Below are positions 32,066 to 40,507 of a DNA stretch of 41,254 nt, one piece after another; within the stretch, counting starts at the first letter, position 1; each line of letters opens with the position of its first letter. The translations under genes were made by a program, and so were the position numbers. The notes under the pieces were generated by a model. The model was given only the letters and a program-made list of their open reading frames with translations, made no database searches and was not told where the DNA came from. Location of the stretch: NCBI GenBank assembly GCA_965549355.1, contig CBEVGD010000002.1:1-41254 (forward strand), in the 5' to 3' direction. The stretch comes from M55B120 sp965549355. GTDB taxonomy: Bacteria; Actinomycetota; Humimicrobiia; Humimicrobiales; Humimicrobiaceae.

Positions 32066-33808
32066 ATGGAAAAAAGAATAGAGGAAAAAGTACTGGAAGA
32101 GATTGCGGATGTTGTTATTTTTCATTTCAAAAAGAATGAATCTAAAATAAATGATATGAATGTATTCCCTGTGCCCGATGGAGACACGGGGACAAATATG
32201 CTTCTGACCCTGAGATCCATTAAGGAAGGAATAATGGGGACAAGGAATCCCACTATAAAATCAATCCTTGAAAATGCCTCAATGGGGGCGCTTATGGGTG
32301 CAAGGGGTAATTCAGGAGTAATACTTTCACAGATAGTCGGGGGATTTTTTGAGATCCTGATAAAAAGCGAACAGTTTGATCTTGATACGATCAGGGAAGC
32401 TCTGAGATCATCCAGGGATGTAGCATATGGATCCGTTCAGAACCCCACAGAGGGTACGATGCTGACAACAATCAAAGATATATGCAGCCATGTAGAGGAA
32501 ATATGCGAGGACGATAAGGTTGAGGATATGAAGCTGGAGAAACTTCTTGACAGCATAATAGAGGAAGCAGAAAAGTCAGTCGAGAGAACAATATTTTTAC
32601 TTCCGGTCCTAAAACAGGCCAATGTCGTGGATGCAGGCGCCAGGGGGATCCTGGAAATACTGATAGGCATAAGGCACGCATTCTCAAATCACAGCAAGGT
32701 AAATGGCAATCTCAAAATGAAATTATCCAGCGGCAATGGTTCCAGAGGAAAGAAGACTGCGATCATCAATAAGAGCGGAAGCTTAAACGGCGGGGACGGC
32801 CGGATAGAAAATATAATCCAGGAGGGGACCATGGGAAAGAACAGGGACCTTGAAGAAGTAAAACTCACATCTGAAATAAAATATACATATTGTACCGAGC
32901 TGGTCGTAAAGGGAAGCGGTATAAATATTGAGAGGCTGAGGGAAAAGATTGAAAGCTATGGAGATAGCGCCCTTATAGTCGGCAATGAGAATCTGGTTAA
33001 GATCCATGTTCACACAAATTCACCGCAGAAAGTATTGAACCGGGCGATGAGGGCAGGGAGCCTCCATGACATACAGATAAATAATATGAAGGACCAGAGG
33101 CTGGAAATAGTCGGCACAGAGGCAGAGAAGAAAGAAGCCGGCCCGGCGATAAAGAGGGCGCATATAGTTGTCTCAAATGGAGAAGGGCTTGAAGAAATAT
33201 TTAAAAGTATCGGAGTTGATATCATATTAAGCGGGGGCCAGAGCATGAATCCCTCTACTTATGATATTGTAAAGGCAATAAATAGCCTTGACGCTGCCGA
33301 AATACTGATCTTTCCAAATAATAAAAATATTATCCTTACGGCAAACCAGGCCAAAAAACTTGTAAAGAAAAAAACTATAACGGTCGTACCGACAAGGACG
33401 ATCCCCGAAGGAATATCGGCTGTGCTGAGCTATAATCCGGATGCCGGCATGGAAGAGAATGCGTATAATATGGGACAGGCCATTAAGATGAGTAAAAGCG
33501 GTGAGATAACACGTGCCGTAAGAGATGCAAAATTGCATGTCGGAGAGATAAAGAAAGGTGCATATATCGGACTCTTCAATGGCGAAGTCAAAATAATCTC
33601 AGACGATATAATAGATGCGGCAACGGACCTGATAAGGGATATGCTGGACGGCAATGAAGAGGTCATCACATTCTATACGGGAAAAGAGGCGGACAGTGCG
33701 GATATTAAAGCTTTAAAGGAAAAGGTCGCAAAATTATATCCTAAGATAGATCTGGAGATTCATAAGGGCGGTCAGCCTCTTTATCCTTTTATTTTTTCAA
33801 TCGAATAG
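32066..33808 (+). CDS. fakA: FakA/YloV-type fatty acid kinase subunit (DAK2 domain)
   Basis: This 580-residue protein has an N-terminal DhaL/DAK2 ATP-binding domain (about 1-210). It has the MNVFPVPDGDTGTNM loop (D38 and D40 for metal-ATP) and ASMGALMGARGNSGVILSQ. A middle domain and a C-terminal DegV-like domain follow. FakA with a FakB partner phosphorylates fatty acids to acyl-phosphates, which PlsX (here at 39044) converts to acyl-ACP. No FakB gene is in the window. The usual follower recG is absent; rsmD comes next. Confidence 0.9.
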   Translation: MEKRIEEKVLEEIADVVIFHFKKNESKINDMNVFPVPDGDTGTNMLLTLRSIKEGIMGTRNPTIKSILENASMGALMGARGNSGVILSQIVGGFFEILIKSEQFDLDTIREALRSSRDVAYGSVQNPTEGTMLTTIKDICSHVEEICEDDKVEDMKLEKLLDSIIEEAEKSVERTIFLLPVLKQANVVDAGARGILEILIGIRHAFSNHSKVNGNLKMKLSSGNGSRGKKTAIINKSGSLNGGDGRIENIIQEGTMGKNRDLEEVKLTSEIKYTYCTELVVKGSGINIERLREKIESYGDSALIVGNENLVKIHVHTNSPQKVLNRAMRAGSLHDIQINNMKDQRLEIVGTEAEKKEAGPAIKRAHIVVSNGEGLEEIFKSIGVDIILSGGQSMNPSTYDIVKAINSLDAAEILIFPNNKNIILTANQAKKLVKKKTITVVPTRTIPEGISAVLSYNPDAGMEENAYNMGQAIKMSKSGEITRAVRDAKLHVGEIKKGAYIGLFNGEVKIISDDIIDAATDLIRDMLDGNEEVITFYTGKEADSADIKALKEKVAKLYPKIDLEIHKGGQPLYPFIFSIE

Positions 33809-33827
33809 CGGCAAATGGTGATTTTCT

Positions 33828-34406
33828 ATCAGGATAATCTCAGGAAAATTCAAAGGCAGGAAGCTAAAAGCACCTTCAGATTACAGCATAAGACCGACTC
33901 TGGACCGCGTGAAAGAAAGTATTTTTAGTGTTCTCGGCAGCAGAATAGCAGGCATGGCAGTGCTCGATCTTTTTTCGGGGACCGGATCCCTGGGGCTTGA
34001 ATCCTTAAGCAGGGGCTGCAGCCTGGTATATTTTGTTGATAAAGATGCTCAATCCATGGATCTGATAAGATATAATACTGAAAACCTGGCTTCAAACCAG
34101 ACAGATATTGGAAGCTTTGAAATAATACAAAAAGATATATTGGAATATTTAAGGTTTTGCAATATTAAAAAGTGGGATATAATCTTTCTTGATCCGCCAT
34201 ACAGGATCGATGCGGATATAATGAAAAGTATTTTTGATATTATTGCGGAAAGCGGCATTGCTGCAGAGAAGACTTTGCTGGTATATGAGTTTTTTTTTAA
34301 AAGAGATATAGAAGAAGAGATTGGGAAACTTAAAATAGTGAAACAGTCTTTTTTTGGGGACAAGAAGGTCGTATATCTTGAGCTTAAGGAGCCTTCCGGC
34401 AAGTAG
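33828..34406 (+). CDS. rsmD: 16S rRNA (guanine-966-N2) methyltransferase without a canonical start codon
   Basis: The SAM-dependent core is complete: VLDLFSGTGSLGLESLSRG and the catalytic IIFLDPPY. The frame upstream of the first GTG (33909) also encodes family sequence, RIISGKFKGRKLKAP and YSIRPTLDRVKESIF, so the real N-terminus is near 33828. No ATG, GTG or TTG is available there: a TGA at 33819-33821 is followed by TTT TCT ATC AGG. The ATC at 33828 is where the family Met should be, and GGTGAT at 33817-33822 lies 5 nt before it. Initiation at ATC, a mutated ATG, or a base error are all possible. The annotated length would be 192 residues. Confidence 0.85.
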   Translation: MRIISGKFKGRKLKAPSDYSIRPTLDRVKESIFSVLGSRIAGMAVLDLFSGTGSLGLESLSRGCSLVYFVDKDAQSMDLIRYNTENLASNQTDIGSFEIIQKDILEYLRFCNIKKWDIIFLDPPYRIDADIMKSIFDIIAESGIAAEKTLLVYEFFFKRDIEEEIGKLKIVKQSFFGDKKVVYLELKEPSGK

Positions 34407-34430
34407 CGGCAGCAGGCCCGGAGATTTTTT

Positions 34431-34925
34431 ATGGAAAAGACAGCGATATGTCCGGGGACCTATGATCCCCTTACAGAAGGACACCGGGATGTAATAATCA
34501 GGTGCTCCAGAGTGTTTAAGAAAGTAATAGTGGCGATCTCGAATAATACCGGGAAAAATCCATTATACAGTCTTGAAAAGAGGATGGATTTTGTCAGGCG
34601 CTCACTGGCAAATATAAGTAATATCGAAATCGCACCTTTTGAGGGTCTTCTCGTAGATCTGGCCAAAAAGATGGATGCAGAGGTCATTGTCAAGGGACTG
34701 AGGGCGATATCGGATTTTGAAAATGAATTTCAGATGGCGCAAATAAATAAAAAATTGAAACCGGAGCTGGAGACGATGTTTCTGGTCACCAATCCCAGAT
34801 ATGCATATTTGAGTTCCAGCGCAGTAAAGGAAGTGGCCGGATTCGGGGGGTGCATTACCGGACTCGTACCGGAGGAGATCGAGAAAGAAATAGTAGAAGG
34901 TTTTAAAAGCGGAGTGTTTGACTGA
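34431..34925 (+). CDS. coaD: Phosphopantetheine adenylyltransferase
   Basis: This 164-residue enzyme makes dephospho-CoA from 4'-phosphopantetheine and ATP. ICPGTYDPLTEGHRDVI carries the GH of the nucleotidyltransferase site; KGLRAISDFENEFQMA and the YLSSSAVKEVA motif are both present. It follows rsmD after 24 nt, the usual partner order. TGA stop. Confidence 0.96.
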   Translation: MEKTAICPGTYDPLTEGHRDVIIRCSRVFKKVIVAISNNTGKNPLYSLEKRMDFVRRSLANISNIEIAPFEGLLVDLAKKMDAEVIVKGLRAISDFENEFQMAQINKKLKPELETMFLVTNPRYAYLSSSAVKEVAGFGGCITGLVPEEIEKEIVEGFKSGVFD

Positions 34926-34963
34926 TATATAAATAGTAAAACCGTATATGAAAAGAGAGCAGG

Positions 34964-35422
34964 ATGAATACATTAGAGATCATAGACCGAGTAGAAGAAT
35001 TACTTGACGGCGGCAAGAGAATACCGTTCTCAGCAAATATCATGATAAATGGCGATGAAGTATATGACCTTATCGAAGAGCTTCGGAATGTAATGCCGGA
35101 AGAATTCAAGCAATCCCGATGGATAGTCAGGGAAAGGGAAAACATGATAGAGGATGCCAGAAAGCAGGCCGAGAAGATCGTAAAAAATGCTGAAGGAAAG
35201 GCCGAGGCACTGGTTGATGAGACAGAGATCATGAAGAGGGCCACAAGAAAATCCGAAGAGATAATGTCCAGCATTGAAGCGCGTGCCAGGACAATCCGCC
35301 TTGAAGCAGAAGATTATGCTGATGAAAAACTGGCAAATCTGGAAGCTGTGCTCCATAAGCTGTTAAATTCTATTGAAAAGGGGAGAGGACAATTTAAGAA
35401 TACTCTTTCCTCCAGTAAATAA
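34964..35422 (+). CDS. SepIVA/DivIVA-like coiled-coil protein
   Basis: This 152-residue protein starts MNTLEIIDRVEELLDGGKRIPFSANIMING. A long charged coiled coil follows (about 45-145) with ARKQAEKIVKNAEGKAEALVD and KSEEIMSSIEARARTIRLEAE. The pattern matches the DivIVA-domain proteins found right after coaD in Actinobacteria, such as mycobacterial SepIVA, which acts in septation and cell-envelope growth. It carries no ATPase motif, though relatives are often labelled ATPase. In most Actinobacteria a DUF177 gene comes next; here it is absent. Confidence 0.75.
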   Translation: MNTLEIIDRVEELLDGGKRIPFSANIMINGDEVYDLIEELRNVMPEEFKQSRWIVRERENMIEDARKQAEKIVKNAEGKAEALVDETEIMKRATRKSEEIMSSIEARARTIRLEAEDYADEKLANLEAVLHKLLNSIEKGRGQFKNTLSSSK

Positions 35423-35545
35423 AACAATCTGCAGCAGATAAATGTGCAAGAAATTCCGGTTTTAATATTGCTATATTTATGATATATTATTTAATTTGTC
35501 AGGCTTATAACAAGTTTGTAACAAAATATAGAGAGGAAGAAGTAA

Positions 35546-35794
35546 GTGGCTGTTCCAAAGAGAAAAATATCCAGAACAAATAGAGATAAAAGACGTACCC
35601 ATGACGGCATAAAGTTATTAAATATAACAGAATGCCCGCGATGCCATAGCAAGAAGATAGCGCATCATGTCTGCATAGCGTGCGGGTATTACAAAAATAC
35701 CGAGATCATACCGCAGGAAAAAGATAAAAAGGCAAAGGAAAAAGCTCCCCAGCCTGAAAACAAGGGGAAAGAACCTGCGGAAGTAAAAAAATAA
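35546..35794 (+). CDS. rpmF: Ribosomal protein bL32
   Basis: The first 55 residues are a typical zinc-binding bL32: MAVPKRKISRTNRDKRR, then CPRC and CIAC pairs. The remaining 25 residues form a Lys/Glu-rich tail (EKDKKAKEKAPQPENK), longer than in most bL32 proteins. The GTG start follows GAGAGGAAGAAG. The protein binds near the peptidyl-transferase region of the 50S subunit. Confidence 0.95.
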   Translation: MAVPKRKISRTNRDKRRTHDGIKLLNITECPRCHSKKIAHHVCIACGYYKNTEIIPQEKDKKAKEKAPQPENKGKEPAEVKK

Positions 35795-35826
35795 AGATCA
35801 CATTCAAGCAACCGGAGGGTTAGATT

Positions 35827-37929
35827 TTGAGTTTTAAGGATTTTTTTTGTCCGGCTTCTGTGGCAGTTATAGGAGCCGCGAGAGAAGAAGGAAAAGTCGG
35901 GCGCATTATTTTTGATAATATTATTGATTCCGGATTCAAAGGAAATGTTTTTCCTATAAATCCAAAAGCCAAAGATATAAACGGGCATAAGTGCTATTCT
36001 TCAATAATAGACGTTCCGCAGGATGTCCAGCTTGCAGTCATAGTGATCCCTGCACAATATATTTCAAAAACGCTGGAAGAGTGTTCTGAAAAAGGAATCA
36101 AAAATGCAATCATTATATCAGCCGGCTTCAAGGAGACAGGAATAAAAGGAGCCAAAAGGGAAAGAAGGCTCATAGAAAAAGCCAGGGATTACGGTATAAG
36201 GATACTGGGACCTAATTGCCTGGGAATGATTGATTCCCAGTGTCCGATAAATGCATCATCCTCTGCAAATATGCCCTCAAAGGGAAAGATAGGCTTTATA
36301 TCTCAATCGGGCGCGCTTCTGACATCTGTGCTTGACTGGGCGAAAGCATCCAAAATAGGTTTTTCAAAAGTAGTATCCCTTGGAAACAAAGCAGATATAT
36401 CAGAAAATAGTCTTTTTGAAGCATGGGGGGCCGATCCAAATACTGATGTGATTACGGCATACATAGAAGGTGTTGCCAATGGCAGGGATTTTATAAGGAT
36501 ATCCTCCAAGGTATCCAAAAAGAAACCTATAATAATCATCAAATCAGGAAATACCGATGCAGGAGCCAGAGCTGTATCATCCCATACAGGCACGCTTGCC
36601 GGATCAAGCAAAGCATATGATGCAGCATTCAAACAGTCCGGGATCATCAGGGCTGATACGATAAAGGAACTTTTTAATTATGGCAGGGCATTTTCATATC
36701 AGCCATTGCCCGAAGGGAAAAGAGTCGCAATAATCACAAATGCCGGCGGTCCGGGCATAATGGCCACTGATGCATGCGAGATGAACGGCATACAACTGTC
36801 AAGTTTTCACACTGAGACGATTGAAAAACTAAAAGATTTTCTGCCCGATGCCGCTAATCTATATAATCCGGTAGATGTACTTGGAGATGCTCTTTCAGAC
36901 AGGTACAAAAAGACGCTTGAGATAGTGATAGAAGACAACAATGTGGATGCAGTTCTGGTTCTTTTAACACCGCAGGCAATGACAGAAGGTCTTGAGACAG
37001 CAAAGGCGATTGCCGGGGTGATGGAAAAAACCAATCGTAAAATACCTATAATGACAAGTTTTATGGGGGGCGATGAAGTCAAAAGCGGCATTAATAAGCT
37101 TATAAAGAAAAAGATACCCAATTTTGATATTCCTGAAGATGCAGTCGGGGCCCTGAAAGTGATGATGGACCAGAGTGATTGGATCAGGGAGAAGCCTCAT
37201 CCCATAGTAGAGTATAATGTGGATGAAGAGAGGGTAAAAGAAGTATTTGACAGGTGTAAAGCTGAAGACAGGCTGGAGCTTGGAGAACTGGAAGCCAGAA
37301 AGATACTTGAGGCTTATGGGATAGCGATCCCCAAAGCAGAAGTGGCGCGCGATATAGAAGAAGCCAAAAAGATAGCGAAAGATATTGGATATCCCGTGGT
37401 CCTCAAAATAGTATCGCCGAATATTTTGCATAAAACCGATGTCGGTGGTATAAAAGTAGGCATAGAAGATGATAAAGAACTTGAAGAAAACTATGATGAT
37501 ATACTCTTCAATGTAAAAAAATACATGCCAGGCGCCAATATTTCAGGTATACTGGTACAGGAGATGGTCATGGATAAAAAAGAGACCATCATAGGAATAA
37601 GCGAAGATCCTCAGTTCGGGCCGATGATAATGTTCGGACTTGGCGGCATATATGTAGAGATCCTGAAGGATGTAGCATTCAGGATCGCGCCAATAAGTGA
37701 TAAGATCGCAAAGGAAATGATATCGGAGATCAAGACCATAAAGCTGCTGAAGGGAACCAGAGGAGAGAAACCTTCAGATATTGAAAGTATTGTGGATGTC
37801 CTTCTCAGGATGTCTCAGCTGGTAACTGATTTTCCGGAAATAATGGAAATGGATATAAATCCCCTGTTTGTTAAAAAGCGGGGAGAAGGTTCAATTGCTG
37901 GAGATGCAAGAATAAGAATAGGAGGTTAG
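35827..37929 (+). CDS. ADP-forming acetate/acyl-CoA ligase, fused alpha-beta form
   Basis: This 700-residue protein converts an acyl-CoA plus ADP and phosphate to the acid plus ATP and CoA, a substrate-level energy step in fermenters. A CoA-binding domain (VAVIGAAREEGKVGRI) and a succinyl-CoA-synthetase-like ligase domain come first, with the phospho-His H253 in SSHTGTLAG. An ATP-grasp domain follows from about 475 (ARKILEAYGIAIPKAE, VVLKIVSPNILHKTDVGG). The TTG start follows GGAGG at 35813-35817. The preferred acyl group cannot be told. It and the next gene sit between rpmF and plsX, unlike usual Actinobacteria. Confidence 0.93.
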   Translation: MSFKDFFCPASVAVIGAAREEGKVGRIIFDNIIDSGFKGNVFPINPKAKDINGHKCYSSIIDVPQDVQLAVIVIPAQYISKTLEECSEKGIKNAIIISAGFKETGIKGAKRERRLIEKARDYGIRILGPNCLGMIDSQCPINASSSANMPSKGKIGFISQSGALLTSVLDWAKASKIGFSKVVSLGNKADISENSLFEAWGADPNTDVITAYIEGVANGRDFIRISSKVSKKKPIIIIKSGNTDAGARAVSSHTGTLAGSSKAYDAAFKQSGIIRADTIKELFNYGRAFSYQPLPEGKRVAIITNAGGPGIMATDACEMNGIQLSSFHTETIEKLKDFLPDAANLYNPVDVLGDALSDRYKKTLEIVIEDNNVDAVLVLLTPQAMTEGLETAKAIAGVMEKTNRKIPIMTSFMGGDEVKSGINKLIKKKIPNFDIPEDAVGALKVMMDQSDWIREKPHPIVEYNVDEERVKEVFDRCKAEDRLELGELEARKILEAYGIAIPKAEVARDIEEAKKIAKDIGYPVVLKIVSPNILHKTDVGGIKVGIEDDKELEENYDDILFNVKKYMPGANISGILVQEMVMDKKETIIGISEDPQFGPMIMFGLGGIYVEILKDVAFRIAPISDKIAKEMISEIKTIKLLKGTRGEKPSDIESIVDVLLRMSQLVTDFPEIMEMDINPLFVKKRGEGSIAGDARIRIGG

Positions 37930-37931
37930 AA

Positions 37932-38996
37932 ATGGTCCCGTTATACTTTATATCAAATCAACCGTTTTCAGGGAAAAGCTCTATGTGTGTCGGTACGGGC
38001 AAGATATTTTTAGAGAAAGGCCTAAAAGTCGGATATATGAAACCTGTAGGGACACTTCCTACAAAGGTGGGAGGCGTCACAACCGATGAGGATGCCCAAT
38101 ATATATATAATACTTTTGAAACAGAAGACAGGCTTGAGGATATATGCCCCATCGTGATAACGCAGCAATACAATAGAGAGGGCCTCAAGGATGATAATTT
38201 TGCAAAAGACTTTATCGGGCAGATAGAAAAATCCTATAATAATATACAGAAAGGAAAAGATGTCGTCATACTTGAAGGCGCGAAAAGCATCGAGGACGGT
38301 TATTTTCTGGGGATATCTGCATTAAAGATCTGCGAGAGGCTAAAGGCGAAGACAGTAATGGTGTTCAGGTATGATACAGAGATGGTAGACGAGATCCTTC
38401 ATTCAAAGGATGTGCTCGGCAAGCATTTCGGGGGAATAATAATAAACTGGGTGCCGAGAAGCCAGGTGGGATACCTGGAAGAGCTGGTATTGCCTTATTT
38501 AGAGAAAAAGGGCATTGATGTTTATGGATATGTAATATCGGACAAAATACTCTCTTCTGTCAGCGTCAGGGAGATGGCTGACCTTCTCGGGGGACAAATA
38601 ATCTGTGCGGAAGATAAGGCGGAGGAGCTTGTAGAGACTTTTATGGTAGGAGCCATGGGGCAGGAACAGGCCCTGAAGTTTTTCAGGAGAAAGGCGAATA
38701 AAGCTGTGATAACGGGAGGCGATAGGGCAGACGTCCAGCTCGCCGCATTGGAAACACAAACCAGGTGTCTCATACTGACAGGTAATTTTCAGCCGTCATC
38801 AGTGGTGCTGGGAAGGGCCGAAGAGCTCGGGGTGCCTATGATACTTGTAAACTATGATACGCTTACAGCTGTTGAAAGAGCCGGAGAGATCATAGGACAT
38901 GTAAGGTTTCATGAAGTAAAAAAGATAGATAAAATAGTGGAAGTCGTCCGGGAATATATAGATACCGGAAAAATCCTGGAACTGTCCAAAAAATAG
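37932..38996 (+). CDS. DRTGG-domain P-loop protein, like the N-terminal part of phosphotransacetylase
   Basis: This 354-residue protein has an N-terminal P-loop domain of the BioD/CobQ type (LYFISNQPFSGKSSMCVG, with GKS) and a C-terminal DRTGG domain (about 215-320; GGDRADVQLAALETQTRCLILTGN). Long phosphotransacetylases carry the same pair as a regulatory N-terminal extension, but the catalytic PTA domain is missing here. It starts 2 nt after the acyl-CoA ligase stop and follows GGAGG, so the two are co-translated. A role in regulating acetate/acetyl-CoA conversion is likely by association. Confidence 0.85.
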   Translation: MVPLYFISNQPFSGKSSMCVGTGKIFLEKGLKVGYMKPVGTLPTKVGGVTTDEDAQYIYNTFETEDRLEDICPIVITQQYNREGLKDDNFAKDFIGQIEKSYNNIQKGKDVVILEGAKSIEDGYFLGISALKICERLKAKTVMVFRYDTEMVDEILHSKDVLGKHFGGIIINWVPRSQVGYLEELVLPYLEKKGIDVYGYVISDKILSSVSVREMADLLGGQIICAEDKAEELVETFMVGAMGQEQALKFFRRKANKAVITGGDRADVQLAALETQTRCLILTGNFQPSSVVLGRAEELGVPMILVNYDTLTAVERAGEIIGHVRFHEVKKIDKIVEVVREYIDTGKILELSKK

Positions 38997-39014
38997 ACAC
39001 TGCTTCCAAGATTC

Positions 39015-39034
39015 AGTTCCTGGACAGGCTCCTG
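39015..39034 (+). repeat. Dispersed 20-bp repeat, copy C, just before plsX
   Basis: AGTTCCTGGACAGGCTCCTG differs from copy B by two C-to-T changes at equivalent positions. It ends 9 nt before the plsX GTG, next to the ribosome site. It reads as alternating CCTG-ga-CAGG-ct-CCTG, so short hairpins are possible. Confidence 0.6.
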
Positions 39035-39043
39035 GGGGTTTAA

Positions 39044-40063
39044 GTGGAAAATAATTCTAAAAAATACTCTATAGTCGTAGATGCCATGGGAGGAGATCTT
39101 GCTCCCGGCGAGATCATAAAAGGGGCCCTTCTGGCACAGGAAAAGTCAGGAGTAAAAACAGTACTGGTAGGAAACCGGGGAAAAATAACTGCATCTGCAT
39201 CAGAAAACAATCTTGACATCTCAGGTCTTGAGATAATAAACAGCCGCAGTGAAGTGTCTATGGATGAATCTCCCTCTGATGTCATCAGGAATAAAAAAGA
39301 TTCTTCGCTATATATAGGTTCCAGGCTCGTACATGAAGGAAAAGGCGGCGCACTGCTTTCAGCAGGCAATACGGGAGCCGCCATGGCATGTTCGCTTTTC
39401 AATATCAAAAGAATAAAGGGAGTGCTCAGGCCCGCAATTGCAATCGTCATCCCGCTTGCCGGCTCAAAGTGTGTGCTGATAGACGGCGGAGCCAATGCAG
39501 ACTGCAAACCGCAATATCTGGCTCAATTTGCCATTATGGGTAAAGTATATGCAGAAAATATACTCGGGATCAGGGATCCCGGCATAGGACTGGTAAATAT
39601 CGGCGGGGAGGAAAAAAAGGGAAACGAGCTGGCAATCGAGAGCCACCGGCTCATAAAAGACATAAAGGGCCTTAATTTTAAAGGAAATATTGAGGGCCGT
39701 GAAATATTTGAGGGCCATGCAGACATAGTGGTAACCGATGGTTTCACGGGCAATGTAATACTGAAAGTGTTTGAGGGGCTGGCAAAGATGTTTTTTGGAG
39801 AGGTTCGGGAGGCTCTGACTTCATCTATTGCTTCAAAGATAGCGGCACTTGTCTTAAAAAAGCCGCTTACTGCGATGAAGAATAAATTTGATTATGAGAC
39901 CTATGGCGGCGCACAGCTTCTGGGCCTGAATGCTCCGGTTGTAATATCCCATGGCAGTTCAAGGGCCAGAGCGATAAAAAATGCGGTATGTGTGGCACAG
40001 GAAAGTCTCAAGGCCGATCTGGTGGATAAGATAGAAAAAGAGATAAAAACTGCAATCAATTAA
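39044..40063 (+). CDS. plsX: Phosphate acyltransferase PlsX
   Basis: This 339-residue enzyme interconverts acyl-ACP and acyl-phosphate for phospholipid synthesis. The VDAMGGDLAPGEIIKGA start, LLSAGNTGAAMACSLF, IDGGANADCKPQYL, and HGSSRARAIKNAV are characteristic. GTG start after a run of G (CTGGGGGTTTAA). acpP follows 90 nt downstream. With fakA in the same window, it links exogenous and newly made fatty acids. Confidence 0.95.
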   Translation: MENNSKKYSIVVDAMGGDLAPGEIIKGALLAQEKSGVKTVLVGNRGKITASASENNLDISGLEIINSRSEVSMDESPSDVIRNKKDSSLYIGSRLVHEGKGGALLSAGNTGAAMACSLFNIKRIKGVLRPAIAIVIPLAGSKCVLIDGGANADCKPQYLAQFAIMGKVYAENILGIRDPGIGLVNIGGEEKKGNELAIESHRLIKDIKGLNFKGNIEGREIFEGHADIVVTDGFTGNVILKVFEGLAKMFFGEVREALTSSIASKIAALVLKKPLTAMKNKFDYETYGGAQLLGLNAPVVISHGSSRARAIKNAVCVAQESLKADLVDKIEKEIKTAIN

Positions 40064-40090
40064 AACTTTTATCAAAAAATATTGTCAAAA

Positions 40091-40121
40091 TTGATGAAAT
40101 TATTTTTATATTAACTATAAT
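40091..40121 (+). promoter_or_regulatory. Candidate acpP promoter
   Basis: TATAAT at 40116-40121 lies 33 nt before the ATG. TTGATG at 40091-40096 is a possible -35 with a 19-bp spacer. An internal promoter before acpP would fit its need for high expression. Confidence 0.4.
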
Positions 40122-40153
40122 AGTAGAAAACCAAAAAGCTAAAGGAGCAAAAT

Positions 40154-40387
40154 ATGGAAAATTTCGACAAACTCAAGGATGTACTGGTAGATGTTCTCGG
40201 AGTGAATGAAGATGACGTGAAGCCCGAAAGTAAATTTGTTGACGATCTTGGCGCTGATTCTCTTGACCTTGTAGAGCTTATAATGGCTTTTGAGGATAAA
40301 TTTGAAATAGAGATAAGCGATGAAGAAGCAGAAAAGATGGCAACAGTAAAGGATGTCCTTGATTATATAAGCGCAAAAGGTAAATAG
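40154..40387 (+). CDS. acpP: Acyl carrier protein
   Basis: This 77-residue acidic protein has the phosphopantetheine Ser36 in LGADSLDLVELIMAFE. The length and KFVDDLGADS context are fully typical. AAAGGAGC precedes the ATG. It carries acyl chains for fatty-acid synthesis and for PlsX, encoded just upstream. Confidence 0.97.
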   Translation: MENFDKLKDVLVDVLGVNEDDVKPESKFVDDLGADSLDLVELIMAFEDKFEIEISDEEAEKMATVKDVLDYISAKGK

Positions 40388-40507
40388 AACTTATCCATTC
40401 TGATAAACCGGATGCTGTATGGTATGCGGTTAAATATTTTTAATATATTAATTTTTCTTAATTCATGCGAGGAAAAACAGCGGTCAAGAGGCGGCGGAAA
40501 ATAGTAG

